From an uncultured Eubacterium sp. (GTDB taxonomy: Bacteria; Bacillota; Clostridia; Oscillospirales; Acutalibacteraceae), in assembly GCA_910577195.1 (NCBI GenBank), contig CAJTLP010000004.1, positions 62,001-126,000 of the forward strand: 64,000 bases of DNA, written 5' to 3'. Both the position numbers and the translations under genes were made by a program. Under the pieces are notes generated by a model, which saw nothing but the letters and a program-made list of their open reading frames with translations, made no database searches and was not told the origin of the DNA. Shown piece after piece: positions 1 to 9,641 of this stretch (positions within the stretch are counted from its first letter, which is position 1; the number at the start of each line of letters is the position of its first letter).

Positions 1-564
1 ACCGTAACCCATAATTGCACTGATGTTGTTATATGGCTTTGAGCCGCTTGATGTATACGTTCTTGATTTTACCTTGCCTGAGCAGTTTCCCTCAACGGTG
101 TATACAGTGCTTCCTGATGTATCTGTAACAATTCCTACATGCTGTGAGGAGCCATTGCCGCTCCAGTCAAAAAATACGAGATCGCCTGCTTTTGGCGTAT
201 ATCCGCTTGAGCGTTTATAGTACCTGTCTTTATTTGAAAACCAGCTGATCATACTGTTGCAGTTTCCGCCGTTGGGAATACTTGTACCTAACAGCTTGAC
301 ACCGTTGTCGCTGCCTGCTTCATTAAAGCACCAGAACACAAAGGTAGTACACCATGAGCCCTGATAGCCGTACCAGTCACCATATTTTGAATAGGATGAT
401 GTACCTGTGTAGCCAATCTCATTTTCAGCGATTGAAACTACGGAATTTCTTAAGGTGTTTTCAGATGCTGCCTGAACAGAAAACGGAACTGCCATAATTA
501 CAAGAATTATAACAGCAGATATGAATGATATGAGTTTTTTTGTATACTTAAAAATAATAATCAC
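1..564 (-). CDS. Secreted CHAP-domain amidase/peptidase (3' end outside window)
   Basis: The product is a secreted cysteine hydrolase of the CHAP (NlpC/P60-like) type, which cleaves peptidoglycan peptides or amide bonds outside the cell. The frame opens with a lysine-rich start and a hydrophobic signal segment ending in VQAAS. The CHAP core follows: GSWCTTFVFWC (catalytic Cys), SQHVGIVT (His) and VEGNCSGK (third polar residue). It runs off the left edge, so the C-terminus is unknown. The start is unclear. The only canonical in-frame codon is GTG at 564, which is itself part of a GAGGTG ribosome site; the codons at proper spacing behind that site are ATT (about 553-555). The gene diverges from the serine hydrolase gene at 777. 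Domain assignment is firm, start is not. Confidence 0.8.
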   Translation of the reverse strand, partial: MIIIFKYTKKLISFISAVIILVIMAVPFSVQAASENTLRNSVVSIAENEIGYTGTSSYSKYGDWYGYQGSWCTTFVFWCFNEAGSDNGVKLLGTSIPNGGNCNSMISWFSNKDRYYKRSSGYTPKAGDLVFFDWSGNGSSQHVGIVTDTSGSTVYTVEGNCSGKVKSRTYTSSGSKPYNNISAIMGYG

Positions 565-714
565 CTCATAATGATGTTTAAGAAAAGGGATAACAATAAA
601 TCATCTATTGTTTTTTTTATTAACATATTTTTAGACATAATATCTTAGTCTTAATTATACTATTCTATATGAAAATGTCAATTTATATTTTATATTTTAT
701 TTATACAAATTGTA

Positions 715-743
715 TTGAAATGCTTTACAATATGTGTTAAAAT
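715..743 (+). promoter_or_regulatory. Sigma-A type promoter
   Basis: TTGAAA at 715-720 and TAAAAT at 738-743 are separated by exactly 17 bases. They lie just upstream of the serine hydrolase gene at 777, giving a leader of about 25-30 bases. Confidence 0.6.
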
Positions 744-776
744 TATGAATATAAGCTGGCGATTGGAGAGGAATTT

Positions 777-2369
777 ATGAAAAGATTAGATAACTATCAG
801 CTCGAACATACCACCCCTGAAGCTGTGGGTGTTGACAGTAAGGTTATTACCGCCTTTCTTAACGAGATAAACGAGAAGGGGCTTGGGCTTCAGAGTTTTA
901 CTGTTGTAAGACACGATAAAGTGTGTGCACAGGGCTTTTTCAAGCCTTATAATGCAGATACGCCCCATGTTCTTTATTCAATGAGCAAGTCTGTTACTTC
1001 AACAGCGATTGGCTTTGCTGTGGCTGAGGGACTGATTAACCTGAATGACAGGGTAGCGGATTTCTTTCCTGAATATGCTATGAGCAAAAGACCGTTTAAC
1101 AGAATGCTGACCATACGTATGCTTCTGACTATGCATTCTGATAAGCTGATTACGGTTCTTGATGAAAAGGGCAATAAGGATTGGATTGCCAATTTTATGA
1201 ATGCAACCTTCCTTCTTCCGCCTAATACGAAGTTCAATTATATTTCCGAAAATACATTTATGCTGTCTGCCATTATTTCAAAGGTTACCGGTATGAGTAT
1301 GATTGACTATCTCTATCCGAGAATTTTTGAACCGCTTGGAATTGAAAAACCATTCTGGGAACAGGATGGCAGCGGAAATAATGCCGGCGGCTGGGGTCTT
1401 TATATGAAGAGTGAGGACCTTGCAAAGTTCTTTTTGCCTTATATTCACGGCGGTAAATGGATTGACGGTACTCAGATTATTCCTGAGCTCTGGGTAAAGG
1501 AAGCCACCAGAAAGCAGGTTGATTCAGTAAACGACGGTTATATTGACAATATGATGGGCTACGGCTATCAGTTCTGGAGGAATCAGATTGCAAACAGCTA
1601 CCGTGCCGACGGTCTGTTCGGACAGCGCTGCTTTATGTTCCCTGATTATGACGCTCTTGTTGTTCTCAACTGCGGTGAGGCTGAGGACTATAAGATAATG
1701 AAGGTATTCTGGAAATATTTCCCTAAGTGCTTTGGCTATGAGGCACTTTCTGAAAATAAAGAGGCTTATGATGAAATGCTTTCTGTAATTGACGGCTGTC
1801 ACGTTAAGGAGCTGCCGAAAACGGAAAGAAACAGAGAAATGGAGCAGAAGATTTCAGGCAGACTTATTAAATGCAAAACATCGGAATTCGTTTCGGTAAT
1901 TACAATTTCCATCACGCAGATGCTTTATAATAAACCGGGCGAAATCAATGAAATGAAACTGACCTTTGATGATGAAAAGCTGACCTTCTATTGGAAAGAA
2001 AAGGATTATGCAAATACCATAGAGGTTGGACTTGACGGAGAATACAGAGTTTCTGAAATTACTCTGGGTGATTTGCATTATCATACATATTCAAAGGCTT
2101 CATGGCAGGAGGACGGCTCGCTTAAGCTGTGGATAAGACCGATTGAAACCGCACATGTAAGACAGTTTACTTTCTGTTTCAGAGATGATGATACAGTAAA
2201 GATTGTAAACGAAATGACACCAAGATTCCAGGATCTTGCAATCTACAATATGACTTTTATCGGAATGCCGATTAAGAGCAAGACGACTGAGGATGTAGTT
2301 AAGGATGCAGTTGAAAAGCTGGGACTTCCGTTAATTGAGCCTGATTTCAAGGGAACATTTGTTGAATAA
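777..2369 (+). CDS. Serine hydrolase, beta-lactamase/PBP4-type fold
   Basis: This 530-residue protein belongs to the beta-lactamase-related serine hydrolases (class C, esterase and D-aminopeptidase relatives). The catalytic SxxK is visible as SMSK at about residues 68-71, in the usual context VLYSMSKSVTS. A Tyr motif near residue 155 (FNYISENT) sits where the family has YxN/YxS. About 200 C-terminal residues form an extra beta-rich domain without a recognised motif. No signal peptide is evident, so it is probably cytoplasmic. It is monocistronic with its own promoter and shares a bidirectional terminator with the convergent GH31 gene. The substrate cannot be told from sequence; esterase or peptidase activity are both possible. 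Confidence 0.82.
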   Translation: MKRLDNYQLEHTTPEAVGVDSKVITAFLNEINEKGLGLQSFTVVRHDKVCAQGFFKPYNADTPHVLYSMSKSVTSTAIGFAVAEGLINLNDRVADFFPEYAMSKRPFNRMLTIRMLLTMHSDKLITVLDEKGNKDWIANFMNATFLLPPNTKFNYISENTFMLSAIISKVTGMSMIDYLYPRIFEPLGIEKPFWEQDGSGNNAGGWGLYMKSEDLAKFFLPYIHGGKWIDGTQIIPELWVKEATRKQVDSVNDGYIDNMMGYGYQFWRNQIANSYRADGLFGQRCFMFPDYDALVVLNCGEAEDYKIMKVFWKYFPKCFGYEALSENKEAYDEMLSVIDGCHVKELPKTERNREMEQKISGRLIKCKTSEFVSVITISITQMLYNKPGEINEMKLTFDDEKLTFYWKEKDYANTIEVGLDGEYRVSEITLGDLHYHTYSKASWQEDGSLKLWIRPIETAHVRQFTFCFRDDDTVKIVNEMTPRFQDLAIYNMTFIGMPIKSKTTEDVVKDAVEKLGLPLIEPDFKGTFVE

Positions 2370-2387
2370 ATTATTAGGATAAATAAA

Positions 2388-2426
2388 AAAACACAGTCTC
2401 AAATTTGTTTTGAGACTGTGTTTTTT
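2388..2426. terminator. Bidirectional rho-independent terminator
   Basis: A perfect stem (ACAGTCTCAAA paired with TTTTGAGACTGTGT) has A-runs on the left and a T-run on the right. It serves the serine hydrolase gene from the left and the GH31 gene from the right. Confidence 0.85.
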
Positions 2427-4756
2427 TATTCTTCGTTAAGGCATTCTCTTATAAGTACCTTTATATCCTTCGGCAGATGTGATTTTGTCAATATACTTGA
2501 CAGCACATCCTTGTCTGTTTCATTTTTAAAAGCTTTGTATGCATTGTTCTTTTTTGCGGTGCCTTCCTGCCAGCGTGAGAAAATATTGATGATTCTGTCC
2601 TGATATGTATCCTTTGGCAAAGGTTTTGTGTTCTTTATTGTGATTGCAATGTCGGAAGTTTTAAAATCACATTCAACAATAACTGCACCTGTTTTGTCCT
2701 GATAAATGTCTGCACCTTCAGGAACGTCAATATCATCTGATACGATATCTTTGAACACAATTCTGTATTTTCTGCTTCCCGGTATAAGCTCTGTATCGCC
2801 GACAGGAGCTTTGATAACAAACCTTGTATTCTGATGGTCAGAGGTAATTTCAAATTCAGTTTTCACATTGCATTCTTCGTAATTTGTTTTGCCGTTGTCC
2901 TCATACAATGTAAAGCTGTTATTACCGTTAAACACCCAAATTTCAAGCTGTTCAGGATTACCGCAGGTATTGCCCTTGTCATTTGACAGAGGAAGGATTG
3001 CACCCTCCTTTGCAAGAACGGGTATGGAATATATTTCTCTTGAAAGCTCAATTTCCTTAGGTCCTGTGTAGCTTTGCATTGTGAAAATGTCTGTATATTT
3101 TCCCTCAGGTATCCAAGCCTTTACAGTGCCGAAATTTGTTTTGGTGCTTGCCTTTGAGGTGATAGGGCATATCATCAGTTCACTGCCAAACATATACTGA
3201 TTGGCAACATTGAATGCCTCTTCCGTATTCGGATAAGAATAGTACATCGGCTCACATAATGCAATACCGTTTTTATGATTGCGGTAGTCCATAGTATAGA
3301 TATAAGGTATCAGCCTGTGACGGAAACAGAGCCACTGCTTTGCACTTTCACATATATCCTTTCTGTATTTCCATGGCTCTTTGCCAAGCAGCATGGAGCT
3401 TGTGGAATGAAGACGCAGCACAGGGGAAAATACACCGAATTCTATCCAGCGTAAATACAGCTCATCATCACGGTATCCCATATGGTGTCCGCCTATGTCA
3501 TGGCTCCACCAGGTGTATGCACAGTTTGCTGCATTGATTGTAAAATATGGCTGAAAGTCAAGCACTCTCCAGCTTATAGCAGTATCACCTGAGAATCCGA
3601 GCGGGTATCTGTGTGAGCCGTAGCCGCAGTATCGTGAAAGAATGAGAGGGAGCTCTCCGTTTTCAGCATTGTCAAGGAAATGATAATGATTTAAAGCACA
3701 TAACGGATCAAGTCCGTCAACATCTGATTTTTTGCCCTGCTGCCAGTCAATCCACCAGAAGTCAACGCCGTCCTTTTCATACGGCTTGTGAAGGATATCA
3801 AAGTAGTTATTCCAGTAATCATCATTACCGCAGACGAAAGGAATATCCTTTTTATTGGTAACACCCATTGCCTTTGCAAATTCATCATACATATCCTCAT
3901 ATGTATGTACGCCGTCAGCAGGATGAAGATTCAGGGTTATGTGCAGATTATTGTCCTTAAGCTCCTTTAAAAAGGCTTTATAATCAGGGAAAAGATTTTT
4001 ATCCCATGAGTATCCTGTCCAGCCGTTATAATTTATGCCGAACTGCTTTTTTACATTAACCCAGTGCCAGTCCATATCAACGGTTGCAACGGTAAGCGGA
4101 ATTTCCTCTTTCCTGAATTTTGCCATTAAATCAAGGTATTCCTGCTGGGTATATGCGTGATACCTGCTCCACCATACGCCCAGTGCAAATCTCGGAATGA
4201 GCGGAACAGGGGAGCTGATCTGATAAAATGCTCTGATTGTTTCACGGTAATTGTTACCATAGGCAAAGGCATAATAATCCTTAGTGCTGTCCGCTCTTCT
4301 GACAAAATGTCCCTCATCATCAATCAGCATGGAACGGCTGTCATCGTAGAGATATGCACCGTTTTTTGTAATAAGTCCGTCCTGAAGAGGAATTTTGCCG
4401 AAAGTACCGTCAAGAGTACGGTACGTGCCTTTTAAATTCTTTTGCTTTGAAAATACCTCTGTTTTTTGTGTGTCTTTAAAATAAGCACAGTAAGGCTTTC
4501 CTCTTTTTACTGTAAAAATAACCTCACTTGTTTCAACGGTAACTGTATCAGCGGTACTGCTTATCTGCATTTTCTCAGTATTGAAATTACGAAACCATAC
4601 TGCCATACTCGGCAAATCCGTAAATGTGCTGCCGTTTTCCACACGGATAAGACGTGGTGTAAGGATTGTTATACGTAAATTGTCTCTGACAAATATCTGA
4701 TTGGCATTTGCCTTTGCATCGGTCTTTGCTATTAATGATTTTTTCAGTTCACCCAT
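2426..4756 (-). CDS. Glycoside hydrolase family 31 (alpha-glycosidase)
   Basis: This 776-residue protein is a retaining exo-alpha-glycosidase of family GH31, a family with alpha-glucosidase, alpha-xylosidase and alpha-GalNAc activities. Order of parts: N-terminal beta-sandwich (1-180), catalytic barrel (about 185-520), C-terminal beta domains. The nucleophile is Asp337 in WWIDWQQG and the likely acid/base is Asp391 in GFSGDTAISW; both are present. No signal peptide, so it acts in the cytoplasm on imported oligosaccharide. It lies 4 bases after the AraC regulator gene on the same strand, so the regulator probably controls it together with the divergent operon at 5719. The exact substrate is inference only; the WIDWQQG version of the nucleophile motif is not the classic alpha-glucosidase form. 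Confidence 0.88.
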   Translation of the reverse strand: MGELKKSLIAKTDAKANANQIFVRDNLRITILTPRLIRVENGSTFTDLPSMAVWFRNFNTEKMQISSTADTVTVETSEVIFTVKRGKPYCAYFKDTQKTEVFSKQKNLKGTYRTLDGTFGKIPLQDGLITKNGAYLYDDSRSMLIDDEGHFVRRADSTKDYYAFAYGNNYRETIRAFYQISSPVPLIPRFALGVWWSRYHAYTQQEYLDLMAKFRKEEIPLTVATVDMDWHWVNVKKQFGINYNGWTGYSWDKNLFPDYKAFLKELKDNNLHITLNLHPADGVHTYEDMYDEFAKAMGVTNKKDIPFVCGNDDYWNNYFDILHKPYEKDGVDFWWIDWQQGKKSDVDGLDPLCALNHYHFLDNAENGELPLILSRYCGYGSHRYPLGFSGDTAISWRVLDFQPYFTINAANCAYTWWSHDIGGHHMGYRDDELYLRWIEFGVFSPVLRLHSTSSMLLGKEPWKYRKDICESAKQWLCFRHRLIPYIYTMDYRNHKNGIALCEPMYYSYPNTEEAFNVANQYMFGSELMICPITSKASTKTNFGTVKAWIPEGKYTDIFTMQSYTGPKEIELSREIYSIPVLAKEGAILPLSNDKGNTCGNPEQLEIWVFNGNNSFTLYEDNGKTNYEECNVKTEFEITSDHQNTRFVIKAPVGDTELIPGSRKYRIVFKDIVSDDIDVPEGADIYQDKTGAVIVECDFKTSDIAITIKNTKPLPKDTYQDRIINIFSRWQEGTAKKNNAYKAFKNETDKDVLSSILTKSHLPKDIKVLIRECLNEE

Positions 4757-4760
4757 AGTA

Positions 4761-5612
4761 TTACTCCTTGCTATACATCTGCTCCATTTTTCTTACCTGA
4801 CTGGGAGTCTGGCCAAAGGTCTTTTTAAACTCATTTGAGAAATGATAAGGTGAGCTGAAGCACAGCATATATGCAATTTTGTTGATTGAAGCAGAGGTCT
4901 GAACCAAAAGGCGATACCCCTCCTCCATTTTCTTCTTCAGTATATATTGCTTTGGTGAAATAGTCAATTCCTTTGTGAATATCTGGTGAAGCCGTCTTGG
5001 GGATATTTTAAAGAAATCCGCCACCTCGTCTATTGATATTTTCGAATATACCTTCTGCTGGATATAGGAACACATTTCATCAATAATACGTGTGCTTTTG
5101 TCTTCCAGTATATCATCATTATCCATTCTGTTTTCATACATAATGCTGTAGAAATAGCTTAAGAATAAGGAATTGATATATCCGGAATTTATGAATTCAC
5201 ACTGTCCGCCTGTCATCAGCTTATTAAAGCACTTTTCTTCGTTTTCACTTAAGGGAATGTTATAAACCTTTCCTGTTTCGAATTCAGCAGTATGCGTATC
5301 CGTGATAAAGTTAACCCATCTGTAGCCCCACACATTTGAAAGGCTTTTGTATTCCTTGATACTATGAAATTTTAAAAATATAAAATCATCTTTATTAAGA
5401 ATAAACGTTTCATCATCGGTGCTTATTTTACCGCTGCCGTCAGTGCATCTGATAAACGCAATTGTTTTTTTGTGGTGATTTTCCAGTTCATCATCGTCAC
5501 ATCGGTGAAAATAACTGTCATCAGCAAGAATTTTAAAAACGCTTGTGATTACCGGATGGAATAATCCGGAGTGATTATGTTCTTTAATAAAAAAAGATTC
5601 GCTTTGATACAT
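4761..5612 (-). CDS. AraC-family transcriptional regulator
   Basis: The protein (283 residues from ATG 5612) has an N-terminal cupin-like sensor domain and a C-terminal pair of helix-turn-helix motifs typical of AraC/XylS proteins. These run from ISIDEVADFFKISPRRLHQIF to INKIAYMLCFSSPYHFSNEFKK, ending in GQTPSQVRK. An upstream GTG at 5621 is part of the GAGGTG ribosome site, which sits 6 bases before ATG 5612, so the latter is the better start. It is encoded between GH31 (same strand, 4-base gap) and the divergent glycosidase operon, a usual position for a local activator that senses a sugar released by these enzymes. Confidence 0.9.
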   Translation of the reverse strand: MYQSESFFIKEHNHSGLFHPVITSVFKILADDSYFHRCDDDELENHHKKTIAFIRCTDGSGKISTDDETFILNKDDFIFLKFHSIKEYKSLSNVWGYRWVNFITDTHTAEFETGKVYNIPLSENEEKCFNKLMTGGQCEFINSGYINSLFLSYFYSIMYENRMDNDDILEDKSTRIIDEMCSYIQQKVYSKISIDEVADFFKISPRRLHQIFTKELTISPKQYILKKKMEEGYRLLVQTSASINKIAYMLCFSSPYHFSNEFKKTFGQTPSQVRKMEQMYSKE

Positions 5613-5644
5613 AAATAGCACCTCTGTTTCCGATTTGTGTATTC

Positions 5645-5673
5645 ATTATACTGTATTTTGAATTTATTTACAA
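5645..5673 (-). promoter_or_regulatory. Promoter for the AraC-GH31 unit
   Basis: On the minus strand TTGTAA (5673-5668) and TATAAT (5650-5645) are separated by 17 bases, about 32 bases ahead of ATG 5612. Confidence 0.6.
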
Positions 5674-5685
5674 GCTATTATGTAC

Positions 5686-5691
5686 TATAAT
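5686..5691 (+). promoter_or_regulatory. -10 element of the divergent glycosidase operon
   Basis: TATAAT at 5686-5691 has no strong -35 hexamer upstream, as expected for an activator-dependent promoter. It overlaps the first possible ATG of the next gene (5680), which argues for translation from ATG 5719 instead. Confidence 0.5.
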
Positions 5692-5718
5692 GAATGTATA
5701 TTGCAAAAGGAGAATACT

Positions 5719-8133
5719 ATGGAACTATACGTTTTTGACAGAATAGAAAAGATCATTCATTTTGACGATTTAAGCATTCTGGATAAGAAACATAAAATTG
5801 ACGGCTTTGCGGAATTTACAATGTCTGAAAACGAGGTGTTTGTTGTTCAGCTTGCCGTGCTTTCAAAGCAGGATGATGTTATCAAAAGCATCTCATCACA
5901 GGGAAACCTTGAAATCGAGTGTATCAATACGGATATTGTTGATAAATACGGTGTAAGAAAAAAACAGCAAATCAAGCTCAGCGCCAACACAATACAACCC
6001 TTATTCTTTACGGTTAAGGCAGATAAGTCCGGCAAAAGGCAGGAAAAATGTACAATCACAATTTGTACGGAAAAGGAAGAGTGCACCTTTGAAGCACTGT
6101 TCAACATTATATCCAGTCCTGTTGAGAATAACGGATATAATGATTTATGGAGATTATCGCGTATCAACTGGCTCAATTCCGATATGTGTATTGATGACAC
6201 TGTTGTTTCTCCATATACACCGCCTGAGCTCGTTGACGGAAATGCAGTCATTCTCGGAAGAGAAATATCCTTTTCGGAAAACGGCTTGCCTTGTCAGGTA
6301 AGCTCAAAATTCAATGAGGCAATTGAGCTTGAAGAATCGGTTCAGAAACAGCTTTTCGGCAAAAAAGCTGAATTTCTGATTGACGGCAATCCGCTGCCTT
6401 GCGGCGTAATGGATAAAAAGTGTTTTAATAATCGCATTGAATCCGTTACCTCCTGTGAGAATGAGGATTATTCTGCTGTGATAACATCCGTTCTCAGGTA
6501 TGAGGGACAATTGGAATATTCGGTTAAAATCACACCGAAAAAGGATTTCAGAGCAAACAATGTTTCACTTGATTTTTATATTGCTCCCGACTGCTCTTCA
6601 CTGATGCACGGCTTAGGACACAGAGCGTCAAAGGCTGAAAGCGTTGATTTTAAATGGGATAATCAGAAGCAGCAGGACAGTATTTATATAGGCTGTGTAA
6701 ACTGTGGTATGCGCCTGAACCTCAAGGCAGAGGATTATATCAGACCTCTTATTAATATATTCTATAAAAATCTGCCGCTCAGAACGCCTGTAAAAACGTG
6801 GGATAATAATGGAAAAGGCGGAATTAAGGCTGAAAAAGAAAACGGTAGCACCCATATTTTTGCCTACACAGGTGAATTTGATTTCAGGCAGGGTGAGACA
6901 AGAAATTTCATTTTTGAAATGCATATCACACCGCTTAAGCCGATTGATTACAAAAAAGCATTTTCAGTAAGGTATCATCATAACAATCATTTAACGGATG
7001 AGATAAATGATATTGATACTGCTGAAAGAAATGGACTGAGCCACGTTATTTTCCATCAGGGCAATATGATTATGCCGTTTATCAATTATCCTTTTTATGA
7101 GGTGGACAGATTAAAAAATGCTGTTTGCTATGCCGGTAAAAAGGGTATAGGAATCAAGCTGTACTATACCGAGCGTGAGCACAGCAATCATATGGCAGAA
7201 ACCTTTGTATACAAGGCACTGGGTGATGAAATCATTCTGCGTAAAAAAGGCGTCAGCCATTCCTGGCAGAAGGAAAAGCCGCAGTGGCTGATTGACAATT
7301 TCGGTGAGGATATTATTCCCGGCTGGTTTGTTAAATATAAGCACGGCAAATATAAAAACGATCATGATATTTCATTTATAGTCAGACCGGATACAAGACT
7401 GGATAACTATTATGTTGAGGGACTGAACTGGCTTGTGGATAATGTGGGTATCAAGGGTATTTATATTGATGATACCTCGCTTGACCGCACAACGCTTGAG
7501 CGTGCAAAAAAGGTGCTGCAAAAGACGGACGGACTGATTGATATGCATATGTGGAATCACGAGGAGGTCCGTGCAGGTGATGTAAGCTGTATGAATCTTT
7601 ATACTGAGATTATACCGTTTCTTGACAGCGTATGGCTTGGTGAAGGCTTTTTCTATAAAAAATACTCACCTGAATATGTGTTAGCTGAGGTCAGTGGTAT
7701 ACCTTACGGTATTACCGGTCAGATGCTTGAGGGCGGCGGAGATATGTATCTCGGTATGCTTTATGCGATGAATAACCGCTATGGCTGGGGATACAGGAAC
7801 GCGGTTGATATGTATAGGATATGGGACGATTTCGGTATTGAGGACAGCAGAATGCTTGGCTACTGGCACAGCAAAAATCCTGTTGTATCCAATAATCCTA
7901 ACGTTATGTCAACGGTTTATCTTAAAGATAATGAAGCACTTTTATGCTTTTATAATTTTGCAGATAAGGCACAGAGTTTTAGTTTTGCGTTAAATAAAAA
8001 ACTGCTTGGCTTTGAGCCGAACAGCTTTTCGGAAATTCGTTTTGGCAAAAGAGCAAGGAAAATAAAAAATATTGAAAAATGCTTCAGACTCGGCAAAAGA
8101 AAAGGTATTATTATACATATAAAGAAAGGCTGA
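5719..8133 (+). CDS. GH123/DUF6067-like glycosidase, first gene of operon
   Basis: An 804-residue protein (from ATG 5719, preceded 6 bases upstream by AAAAGGAG). The N-terminal ~430 residues are beta-rich; the C-terminal half looks like a TIM barrel of the GH123/DUF6067 type. Landmarks are the barrel strand GIKGIYIDDTSLDRTTLERA, with the adjacent Asp pair typical of these proteins, and later DMHMWNH and LDSVWLGEGFFY. No signal peptide. Characterised GH123 enzymes are exo-beta-N-acetylgalactosaminidases, but this family is broad and the substrate is inferred only from neighbours. It leads an operon with GH29 (4-base gap), a phosphoesterase and GH16. An in-frame ATG at 5680 lies on the -10 box and is unlikely to be used. 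Confidence 0.7.
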   Translation: MELYVFDRIEKIIHFDDLSILDKKHKIDGFAEFTMSENEVFVVQLAVLSKQDDVIKSISSQGNLEIECINTDIVDKYGVRKKQQIKLSANTIQPLFFTVKADKSGKRQEKCTITICTEKEECTFEALFNIISSPVENNGYNDLWRLSRINWLNSDMCIDDTVVSPYTPPELVDGNAVILGREISFSENGLPCQVSSKFNEAIELEESVQKQLFGKKAEFLIDGNPLPCGVMDKKCFNNRIESVTSCENEDYSAVITSVLRYEGQLEYSVKITPKKDFRANNVSLDFYIAPDCSSLMHGLGHRASKAESVDFKWDNQKQQDSIYIGCVNCGMRLNLKAEDYIRPLINIFYKNLPLRTPVKTWDNNGKGGIKAEKENGSTHIFAYTGEFDFRQGETRNFIFEMHITPLKPIDYKKAFSVRYHHNNHLTDEINDIDTAERNGLSHVIFHQGNMIMPFINYPFYEVDRLKNAVCYAGKKGIGIKLYYTEREHSNHMAETFVYKALGDEIILRKKGVSHSWQKEKPQWLIDNFGEDIIPGWFVKYKHGKYKNDHDISFIVRPDTRLDNYYVEGLNWLVDNVGIKGIYIDDTSLDRTTLERAKKVLQKTDGLIDMHMWNHEEVRAGDVSCMNLYTEIIPFLDSVWLGEGFFYKKYSPEYVLAEVSGIPYGITGQMLEGGGDMYLGMLYAMNNRYGWGYRNAVDMYRIWDDFGIEDSRMLGYWHSKNPVVSNNPNVMSTVYLKDNEALLCFYNFADKAQSFSFALNKKLLGFEPNSFSEIRFGKRARKIKNIEKCFRLGKRKGIIIHIKKG

Positions 8134-8137
8134 AAGA

Positions 8138-9613
8138 ATGGTTAACGATTATCTGAAAAAGATTGACTGCGTAATTGAAAACGGAAAATATAAAGATAAC
8201 TGGCAGTCACTTTGTAATCACGAAACACCGCAGTGGTATCATAATGCAAAGTTCGGCATCTTTATTCACTGGGGCATTTACAGTGTGCCTGCCTTTGGCA
8301 ACGAATGGTATTCACGGAATATGTATGATAAGACGACACGTGAATACAGGCATCATATTAAAACGTATGGCAATCATAAGGACTTTGGATATAAAGATTT
8401 TATTCCGATGTTTAAAGGTGAAAAGTTCAATGCTGATGAATGGGCAGCTTTATTTAAGGAAAGCGGTGCAAAATACGTTATGCCTGTAGCTGAGCATCAC
8501 GACGGATTTGCTATGTATAACACGGATTTCAACCGCTGGAACAGTGTGAATATGGGTCCGTGCCGAGATGTTGCAGGGGAGATTAAGGCGGCCTGTGAAA
8601 AAGAGGGACTTGTATATTGTGCATCAAGCCACAGGGCAGAGCATTACTTTTTTATGAATATGGGCAGAACCTTTGACAGTGATGTGAATGATGAAAAATA
8701 TGCTGATTTTTACGGACCTGCGTATCATTGCAAAGCTTTTGATTCATGGAAAATGAATATTGCAGCAGCCAATGTAAGAGCACAATCACCCACTGAAGAG
8801 TTTCTTAAGGACTGGCTGGTGAGAACCTGTGAGCTGATTGACAGGTATCAGCCAAAGGTTGTATACTTTGACTGGTGGATTCATAATCAGGCATTCAAGC
8901 CTTATCTTCAGAAGTTTGCGGCGTACTACTATAACCGTGCAGCAGAGTGGGGAGAAGATGTTACGATTAACTATAAGCACAATGCTTTTCCTCCCGGCTG
9001 TGCAATCTTTGATGTTGAAAGGGGAGCATTAAAGGATATTTCTCCGACTGCGTGGCAGACCTGTACCGCTATTGCAAAAAATTCTTGGGGATACACTGAA
9101 AACAATCAATTTAAATCCGTAGGGCATATTGTTTGCGACCTTATTGATATTGTAAGCAAAAACGGTATGATGCTCCTTAATGTAGGACCTAAGGCGGACG
9201 GTACAATAACCGCAGAGGAAACGGCGGTTCTTAAGGGAATCGGTAAATGGCTGCGTATTAATGGCGAGGGTATTTATGATACAAGGTGCTGGAAACATTT
9301 CGGCGAGGGCAAAGCCAATGTCAAAGACGGCTTTTTCCAGGATAATAAGAAAAAGGGATATAAGGAAACGGATTTCAGATTTACATATAAAAACGGTATG
9401 ATATATGCCTTTCAGATGAAACCTGCAAAGGGCAATACAGTAAGGATAAAAAGCTTTAAGCGTGTTAATGAGGATATGATTATCAAATCCGTTAAACTGC
9501 TTGGCGATGATAAATCGCTTTTGTTTGAAAGAAATAAAAAATGTATGGAAATTCATCTGCGTGATAAGGTGCAGACGGATTTGCCGATTTGCTTTAAGAT
9601 TGAAATAAAGTAA
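8138..9613 (+). CDS. Alpha-L-fucosidase, GH29
   Basis: A 491-residue cytoplasmic GH29 enzyme that removes alpha-linked fucose with retention. Family motifs are clear: FGIFIHWGIYSVPAFGNEWY near residue 40, MPVAEHHDGFAMY near 115, and YQPKVVYFDWW, whose Asp at about 245 is the nucleophile. Later MLLNVGPKADG closes the barrel region as usual for GH29, followed by a C-terminal beta domain. It starts 4 bases after the GH123-like gene and so is co-translated with it. A fucosidase beside GH31, GH123-like and GH16 genes points to fucosylated glycans, either mucin O-glycans or fucosylated plant xyloglucan; the sequence does not decide. Confidence 0.92.
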   Translation: MVNDYLKKIDCVIENGKYKDNWQSLCNHETPQWYHNAKFGIFIHWGIYSVPAFGNEWYSRNMYDKTTREYRHHIKTYGNHKDFGYKDFIPMFKGEKFNADEWAALFKESGAKYVMPVAEHHDGFAMYNTDFNRWNSVNMGPCRDVAGEIKAACEKEGLVYCASSHRAEHYFFMNMGRTFDSDVNDEKYADFYGPAYHCKAFDSWKMNIAAANVRAQSPTEEFLKDWLVRTCELIDRYQPKVVYFDWWIHNQAFKPYLQKFAAYYYNRAAEWGEDVTINYKHNAFPPGCAIFDVERGALKDISPTAWQTCTAIAKNSWGYTENNQFKSVGHIVCDLIDIVSKNGMMLLNVGPKADGTITAEETAVLKGIGKWLRINGEGIYDTRCWKHFGEGKANVKDGFFQDNKKKGYKETDFRFTYKNGMIYAFQMKPAKGNTVRIKSFKRVNEDMIIKSVKLLGDDKSLLFERNKKCMEIHLRDKVQTDLPICFKIEIK

Positions 9614-9641
9614 TTTAAACTATAATAAGGGGTAATGAATT